From: an uncultured Coriobacteriaceae bacterium
GTDB lineage: Bacteria; Actinomycetota; Coriobacteriia; Coriobacteriales; Eggerthellaceae
Length of the DNA stretch: 10,692 bases
Direction: 5' to 3'
NCBI GenBank assembly: GCA_900554945.1
Contig: USJN01000029.1
Location: 1 to 10,692 of the forward strand
The position numbers and the translations under genes were made by a program. Shown in pieces: positions 6,501-10,692 of the stretch. The notes under the pieces were generated by a model. The model ran no database searches, was not told where the DNA came from, and was given only the letters and a program-made list of their open reading frames with translations. Every line of letters begins with the position of its first letter. The first letter of the stretch is position 1.

Positions 6501-6544
6501 TGGGGCGATGTGGGGGGTTTGTGTGGGTGTGGGAGAAGGTGGGG
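6501..6544 (+). repeat. G-rich TGGG array, candidate G-quadruplex or distal MraZ sites
   Basis: TGGG occurs five times on the plus strand, at 6501, 6511, 6524, 6530 and 6540. The first pair and the last pair each have exact 10-bp spacing (TGGGG-N5-TGGGG and TGGGA-N5-TGGGG). Four G-runs of at least three with loops of 6, 7 and 3 bases satisfy the standard G-quadruplex pattern. The array lies in the 3' untranslated region of xerD, just before the terminator, on the strand used as template for that transcript. Confidence 0.5.
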
Positions 6545-6676
6545 CCGCGAACGGCGAGTAGCAGAGCGCAATACGCCCGTCTCCCCGATACTTCATGGAT
6601 GGTCGAAGGATGCGGCCTCAACGTGCGGGTGCGCTTGGCATGCCCTGCGTCTGGGAGAGCAACTCCGAATACGGCC

Positions 6677-7567
6677 TTACGCACGCGGGTGCGCTGCGAG
6701 ATATTCCTCGCGGATGTGCGAGCGGTCAACGTGCGTGTAGATTTGAGTCGTCGAGATGTCGGAGTGGCCGAGCATCTCCTGGATAGCTCGCAAATCGGCC
6801 CCACCCTCAAGGAGATGAGTCGCGAAAGAATGGCGCAGCGTATGCGGATGCAGGTTCGTGACGCCAATGGAAAGCCCGGCGCGTGCGACGATCTTGTGCA
6901 GGCTCTGCCGCGTGATCCTTCCGCCGCGCACGTTCAGAAACACCGCGCCACTCGATTTCCCGCGCCCTCCGTCAAGAACCCGGCGCGCGTTGTCGAGATA
7001 CATCGACAGCGTGCGCAGCGCGGCACCGGAGATGGGAGCGACGCGCTCCTTTCCGCCCTTTCCCCGAATGCGAAGATACCCCTCGTCGAGCGCGAGGTCG
7101 GCAAGATTCAAACCGCATGCCTCGCTCGCACGCAGGCCGCACCCGTAGAGTACCTCAAGCAAGGCGTGGTCGCGCAAGGAGGCGGGCGTGGAATCATCAG
7201 CGCACTCCATAAGCGCGCTCACCTGGGCGATCGAGAGGACATCAGGCAAGCGATCGGGAGTTTTGGGCACGGCGATCAGGTCAGCGGGGCTCGTGGCGAT
7301 GACTTCTTCCCTCACAAGATAGCGGTAGAGCCCCTTAATCGCCGAAAGCCGACGCTTCACCGACGTGGGAGCGAACCCACGCTCGGAAAGGTCGGCTTCG
7401 TAAGCGGCGAGCGCCGCGCGATCGGCGTGGGCGACGGACCCCAGCCGATTGCGCTCCAGAAACGACGCGTAATCGGCGAGGTCGCGTCCGTACGCCTCGA
7501 TCGTCCGCGGCGAGCGCCCGCGCTCGATGCGCAGGCAGGTCAGGTATTCCGAAATCGGATCAACCAC
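6677..7567 (-). CDS. xerD: Site-specific tyrosine recombinase XerD
   Basis: XerC/XerD-type recombinase that resolves chromosome dimers at dif. It has 296 residues, the normal size. Residues 1-90 are the SAM-like core-binding domain ([20 protein letters not shown] onwards); about 105-290 is the catalytic domain. All six active-site residues are visible: Arg146 in GLRASE, Lys170 in GKGGKER, His242 and Arg245 in HPHTLRH, His268 in LGHSD, and nucleophile Tyr277 in TTQIYTH. The GTG start at 7567 overlaps the last eight bases of pyrG and gives the expected N-terminus; a reading from 7663 would run 104 bases into pyrG and add a low-complexity leader. No Shine-Dalgarno sequence is evident before the GTG, so initiation probably depends on ribosomes finishing pyrG. 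XerD is preferred over XerC because pyrG-xerD proximity is typical of Actinobacteria; the sequence alone does not exclude XerC. Confidence 0.93.
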   Translation of the reverse strand: MVDPISEYLTCLRIERGRSPRTIEAYGRDLADYASFLERNRLGSVAHADRAALAAYEADLSERGFAPTSVKRRLSAIKGLYRYLVREEVIATSPADLIAVPKTPDRLPDVLSIAQVSALMECADDSTPASLRDHALLEVLYGCGLRASEACGLNLADLALDEGYLRIRGKGGKERVAPISGAALRTLSMYLDNARRVLDGGRGKSSGAVFLNVRGGRITRQSLHKIVARAGLSIGVTNLHPHTLRHSFATHLLEGGADLRAIQEMLGHSDISTTQIYTHVDRSHIREEYLAAHPRA

Positions 7568-9167
7568 GGTATTTGCCGATCGAGGCGGCGTGCACAAAAG
7601 CGCTGAACAGCGGATGGGGGCGCGTCGGGCGGCTCTTGAACTCGGGATGGCCCTGGCTTGCAACGAACCACGGGTGGTCGGGAAGCTCGATCATCTCGGT
7701 CAGGCGGCCGTCGGGCGACACACCGGAGATGACGAGACCTGCCTCCTGAAGGCGATCGCGGAAGGCATTGTTCACCTCGTAGCGATGGCGATGGCGCTCG
7801 TAGATGATCTCCTCGCCGTACGCCTCGAACGCGCGCGAGCCCGGAGATACCTTGCAGGGGTAGGCGCCCAAGCGCATGGTGCCGCCCTTGTCCTCGATGT
7901 CCTCCTGCTCGGGCATAAGGTCGATCACGGGGTATTCCGCTTGCTCGTCGAATTCGGCCGACGTGGCACCCGGCATACCGGCGACATCGCGGGCGAACTC
8001 GCATACCGCCGCTTGAAGCCCCAGGCAGATGCCGAGGAATGGAACTTTGTGCACGCGGGCATAGCGCGCTGCGGCGATCTTCCCCTCGAAGGCGCGCTGG
8101 CCGAAGCCGCCCGGCACGAGGATGCCGTCCATCGAGCCGAGCATCTCCTCGGCATTGTCGTCGGTGAGCTCCTCGCCATCGATGAGGTGCACTTCCACGT
8201 GGCGCCCCTCGTGGACGCCTGCATGCCCGAGCGCCTCGATGACGGAGAGATACGCATCCGGGAGCGAGACGTACTTGCCCACAACCGCGATGTCGACCTG
8301 GCCCTCGCAGTTGTCCGCCGCCTCGAGGAACGACTTCAGCGGCGTCAGGTCGATCGGGCGCACCTCAAGCCCGAGCTTGTCGAGAACCTTCACGTCGAAA
8401 CCCTGCTCATCGAGGGCAAGCGGCACCTCGTAGATGGAGGGCGAGTCGACGCAGGCGAGCACGTCCTCGGTCGCCACGTCGCAGAACAGCGCGATCTTCT
8501 CGCGCACCTTGTCGGTGATTTCGTGGTCAGAGCGGCACACGATGAAGTCGGGCTGCACGCCGATGGAGCGCAGCTCCTTCACGGAATGCTGCGTCGGCTT
8601 GGTCTTCACCTCGTGAGCTGCGGCGATGTAGGGGACGAGCGTCACGTGAACGAAGAGCACATCGCCCGGATCCTTCTCTTTCTTAAACTGGCGGGCAGCC
8701 TCGATGAACGGCTGGGACTCGATGTCGCCGATCGTGCCGCCGATCTCGGAGATGACGATGTCGGCGTTCGATTGGGAAGCGATGCGGCGCAAACGTTCCT
8801 TGATGGCCTCGGTCACATGAGGGATGACCTGCACGGTTCCGCCGAGGAAGTCGCCGCGGCGCTCGCGCGCGATAAGCGTCTGATAGATTGAACCCTGCGT
8901 GAAGTTGGACTCGCGCGAAAGGGACTCGTCGATGAAGCGCTCGTAATGGCCCAAGTCGAGGTCGCCTTCATGACCGTCGTCGGTAACGAAGACCTCGCCA
9001 TGCTGGAACGGGCTCATGGTGCCCGGATCGACGTTCAGGTACGGGTCCATCTTCTGCATGGTTACCTTGTAGCCGCGCGCCTTGAGCAGATGCCCCAAAG
9101 ACGCCGCCGTGATGCCCTTGCCCAATGATGAGACAACGCCGCCCGTCACGAAAATATGCTTGGCCAT
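7560..9167 (-). CDS. pyrG: CTP synthase (glutamine-hydrolysing)
   Basis: Converts UTP to CTP with ATP and glutamine-derived ammonia, in the cytoplasm. It has 535 residues, the normal size. The N-terminal synthase domain (1-270) shows [15 protein letters not shown] (4-18), [20 protein letters not shown] (38-57), LDLGHYERF (70-78), [11 protein letters not shown] (141-151) and [13 protein letters not shown] (188-200). The C-terminal class I glutamine amidotransferase domain (about 290-530) shows PGGFGQR (352-358), nucleophile Cys381 in GICLGLQ, and the His507/Glu509 pair in GHPEF. The more usual GAETD before LDLGHYERF reads GHEGD here. The ATG at 9167 is chosen because AAGGAG precedes it; an in-frame TTG at 9188 only adds seven Arg-rich residues. 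It overlaps xerD by eight bases. No GGGC-start CTP-sensing attenuator, as known for Bacillus pyrG, is visible upstream. Confidence 0.98.
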   Translation of the reverse strand: MAKHIFVTGGVVSSLGKGITAASLGHLLKARGYKVTMQKMDPYLNVDPGTMSPFQHGEVFVTDDGHEGDLDLGHYERFIDESLSRESNFTQGSIYQTLIARERRGDFLGGTVQVIPHVTEAIKERLRRIASQSNADIVISEIGGTIGDIESQPFIEAARQFKKEKDPGDVLFVHVTLVPYIAAAHEVKTKPTQHSVKELRSIGVQPDFIVCRSDHEITDKVREKIALFCDVATEDVLACVDSPSIYEVPLALDEQGFDVKVLDKLGLEVRPIDLTPLKSFLEAADNCEGQVDIAVVGKYVSLPDAYLSVIEALGHAGVHEGRHVEVHLIDGEELTDDNAEEMLGSMDGILVPGGFGQRAFEGKIAAARYARVHKVPFLGICLGLQAAVCEFARDVAGMPGATSAEFDEQAEYPVIDLMPEQEDIEDKGGTMRLGAYPCKVSPGSRAFEAYGEEIIYERHRHRYEVNNAFRDRLQEAGLVISGVSPDGRLTEMIELPDHPWFVASQGHPEFKSRPTRPHPLFSAFVHAASIGKYRG

Positions 9168-9171
9168 GATT

Positions 9172-9177
9172 CTCCTT
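9172..9177 (-). promoter_or_regulatory. Ribosome binding site of pyrG
   Basis: AAGGAG four bases upstream of ATG 9167; it decides the start against the in-frame TTG at 9188. Confidence 0.7.
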
Positions 9178-9270
9178 CTGCTGCGCAACCGAAATGCTAT
9201 CCAACCCCATGAGTTACGGCCTCAGGCTGCGCGAGCCGATACGCTCGGACGCGGCCAGGCGAACTCCAAA

Positions 9271-9293
9271 CGTTCGTTCATTTTACTCGAACG
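9271..9293. promoter_or_regulatory. Inverted repeat in the pyrG upstream region
   Basis: CGTTCG (9271-9276) and CGAACG (9288-9293) form a perfect 6-bp inverted repeat around 11 bases. On the minus strand the loop contains TAAAAT, a one-mismatch -10 hexamer, about 115 bases before the pyrG ATG. No matching -35 is seen 15-18 bases upstream. It could be an operator, part of the pyrG promoter or a weak hairpin. Nothing else recognisable stands in the 188-base gap 9168-9355. Confidence 0.35.
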
Positions 9294-9355
9294 GAAAAAT
9301 CGTGCGGGGAGCGCGCCTGGCATTTAACACATCAGTAACGAAGAAGAGCGGCGCA

Positions 9356-10615
9356 CTACCCCAGTGCCAGAACGTCGCGCGCGAGGACGGTGACCATCTT
9401 TGCCGTCGCCGCACGATCGGCCACGAATTGCGGAAGCGCATTGTTCGAGCCGTTCGAGAGCGAGCCCGTCAAAACGCCCGCCTGGGCGCACCAGGCAACC
9501 GCATCGCGCGCCCAAGGCGAGATCGCGTCCGCGTCATCGAAGATATTCAGGTTCGACAGATCGGCCGCGGTGTTCGCACCTGCGATCTTGTTCGCGTAGT
9601 TCGAGATCATCTTGGCGAGCTGCTCGCGCGAGACCTCCATGTCGGGCACGAAATCGTTCGTCCCATCCCACCCGTTCACGACGCCGACCTCGCGCGCCCA
9701 GGTTAGCGCCTCGCCGTAGAAGTCCTCGTAGTTCGCGTCGTCGAACTGAGGCTTGTCGGAGGTGACCTGGGGCTTGCCCGCCACGCGCCAAAGAATGGTT
9801 ACCGCCTCGGAGCGCCGCAAGCCGTTCGCAGGCCCGAACAGGGTCGTGCCCGCATAACCGGTGATATAGCCGTGGTCGAAAACGTAATCGACAACGCCCG
9901 AGTCGACGAACCAGTCGCCGTAGAAGCAGTCGCTGAAATGCTCGGAGGGAACGCGCCCGTCGTCGACGTCTGCCGACGCATAGGAAATGCGCACGTTGCC
10001 CATCCAGTCGCCGTAGCGAAGCGTGAGCCCGCGCGAGGAGAGCGACTCGGGCTCGAGACCGGAGGTCCGATCGGGATCTAAGATGATGAAGTTGCTGGTG
10101 GAGAGATTGTCCGGGTTGTCCACACCCTCGTAGCCGATGACGGTGACCCAGTGCTGCGAGCCGCTTCCCGTGGTCACGTAGAGGACGACCGGGTGGCCAT
10201 CGTTGATGGCGTTATAAAGCGTGCGGAGCACCTCCGCCTCGCTCCCGATGACGCGGCAGTCGAACTCGTCGGTCATGTTCTTGCCGTAAAACCCGCTCTC
10301 GCCATAGGCGCCGCCGTTGTAGTCGAACTCCGCCCACGTGTGCACCGTACCCGTCGTGATGGTCTTCGCGTACGCCGCGGCGTAGCCCAAACACGACCCG
10401 CCCGTGTGCTGAAGCCCCACCTGATTGATGAGGGCCTGGTCGAACTTGAGCATGCGCCCGTTCGACTGCAACGCGATGCGAGCCTCGCCCGCATCCAACG
10501 AGGAGCCATCGCTTGCCGCCAGAGCGACAGGCGGAAGGGAGAGCGCGGAAGCGAGGGCTATCGTACAGGTGACGGCGACGGAGCCCTTGAGAAAGCGAGA
10601 CGGTCGAGAAGCCAT
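9356..10615 (-). CDS. Secreted papain-fold (C39-like) cysteine peptidase domain protein with SLH-type repeats
   Basis: A 419-residue exported protein. Residues 1-33 form a signal peptide (RPSRFLK n-region, hydrophobic core, ALA-A cleavage site near 33/34). About 55-215 resembles a papain/C39-like fold: Gln69 lies six residues before Cys75 (in GGSCLGYAAAY), the papain-type oxyanion Gln-to-Cys spacing; His155 (GSQHWVTVIGYEG) and Asp180 (FIILDPD) are in the usual later positions. The remainder holds three S-layer-homology-like units at about 230-280, 289-345 and 356-415, with FDD, GY-GTT-FGP and SEAVTILWR-type landmarks, which suggests anchoring to cell-wall polymer. The ATG at 10615 is chosen because AGAGG stands just upstream and the signal peptide starts there; upstream in-frame codons (to 10672) give an Arg-rich non-signal leader. 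The substrate is unknown, and a non-catalytic role is possible. The 188-base gap to pyrG suggests a separate unit. The 77 bases upstream (10616-10692) show no clear promoter. Confidence 0.85.
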   Translation of the reverse strand: MASRPSRFLKGSVAVTCTIALASALSLPPVALAASDGSSLDAGEARIALQSNGRMLKFDQALINQVGLQHTGGSCLGYAAAYAKTITTGTVHTWAEFDYNGGAYGESGFYGKNMTDEFDCRVIGSEAEVLRTLYNAINDGHPVVLYVTTGSGSQHWVTVIGYEGVDNPDNLSTSNFIILDPDRTSGLEPESLSSRGLTLRYGDWMGNVRISYASADVDDGRVPSEHFSDCFYGDWFVDSGVVDYVFDHGYITGYAGTTLFGPANGLRRSEAVTILWRVAGKPQVTSDKPQFDDANYEDFYGEALTWAREVGVVNGWDGTNDFVPDMEVSREQLAKMISNYANKIAGANTAADLSNLNIFDDADAISPWARDAVAWCAQAGVLTGSLSNGSNNALPQFVADRAATAKMVTVLARDVLALG

Positions 10616-10619
10616 GAAA

Positions 10620-10624
10620 CCTCT
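10620..10624 (-). promoter_or_regulatory. Ribosome binding site of the SLH/peptidase gene
   Basis: AGAGG four bases upstream of ATG 10615, supporting the start that exposes the signal peptide. Confidence 0.55.
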
Positions 10625-10692
10625 TATCCGGACGAAAGGCCGCGCCCCTCGTCCTGCAGCGGGAATTCGCAAACCCGCCGATCGCGAGAACA

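Noticed and set aside
6545..6676. Possible small RNA or tRNA between xerD and the G-rich array
   Set aside because: No tRNA T-loop signature, cloverleaf or promoter is seen. It is best read as the xerD 3' untranslated region.
6625..6695. 11-bp repeat GCGGGTGCGCT at 6625-6635 and 6685-6695
   Set aside because: One copy encodes the XerD C-terminus and the motif is plain GC-rich sequence. It appears to be chance.
6428..7606. A 392-codon open frame on the plus strand
   Set aside because: Mostly antisense to xerD, whose six catalytic residues are intact. The translation shows no recognisable domain, and the part outside xerD covers the G-rich array and terminator.
7527..8891. A 454-codon open frame on the plus strand
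   Set aside because: It lies antisense to pyrG, which has all family motifs. Its translation is a low-complexity Arg/His/Val/Asp/Leu mix typical of complement frames in GC-rich genes.
9168..9355. CTP-sensing attenuator of the Bacillus pyrG type
   Set aside because: No GGGC transcription start next to a promoter, and no hairpin followed by a T-run, are seen in the gap.

Overview
All real genes in this window lie on the minus strand. In transcription order (right to left) they are: a secreted cysteine-peptidase-like protein with S-layer homology (SLH) repeats, pyrG, xerD, a rho-independent terminator, then the start of a dcw (division and cell wall) cluster: mraZ, rsmH, ftsL, ftsI, murE and the first 249 codons of murF, which runs off the left edge.

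The DNA is GC-rich. The pyrG-xerD pairing is familiar from Actinobacteria. The SLH repeats (GY-GTT-FGP-LRRSEAVTILWR type) resemble those common in Coriobacteriia surface proteins. FtsI has a long Arg/Ser-rich cytoplasmic tail, as some actinobacterial FtsI proteins do. MurE carries a DNPR motif, which suggests meso-diaminopimelate peptidoglycan. Together these point to an actinobacterium of the class Coriobacteriia (Eggerthella/Slackia-like gut or oral anaerobes). That is an inference from protein style, not a database match.

Layout. Positions 9356-10615 encode the exported SLH protein. Positions 9168-9355 are intergenic, with one inverted repeat. pyrG (7560-9167) and xerD (6677-7567) overlap by 8 bases and probably form one transcript. 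Positions 6304-6676 are non-coding and hold, in transcription order, a G-rich TGGG array (G-rich on the plus strand), a terminator with nine T's, and the mraZ promoter. From mraZ to murF the genes are tightly packed: gaps are 3, 78, 9, 10 and 1 bases. Several ribosome binding sites sit at or inside the end of the preceding gene, so translational coupling is likely. The 78-base rsmH-ftsL gap holds a strong UUCG-type hairpin.

The cluster is a growth-and-division operon. MraZ is the autorepressor, RsmH methylates 16S rRNA, FtsL and FtsI act in the septal divisome, and MurE and MurF build the UDP-MurNAc-pentapeptide. The clearest regulatory signal is a near-consensus sigma-70 promoter (TTGAAA-N17-TAGAAT) whose spacer is almost entirely two GTGGGA MraZ boxes with 10-bp periodicity. 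I do not see a previously undescribed multi-gene system. The points worth a second look are regulatory DNA around mraZ and unusual features of FtsI and the SLH protein.
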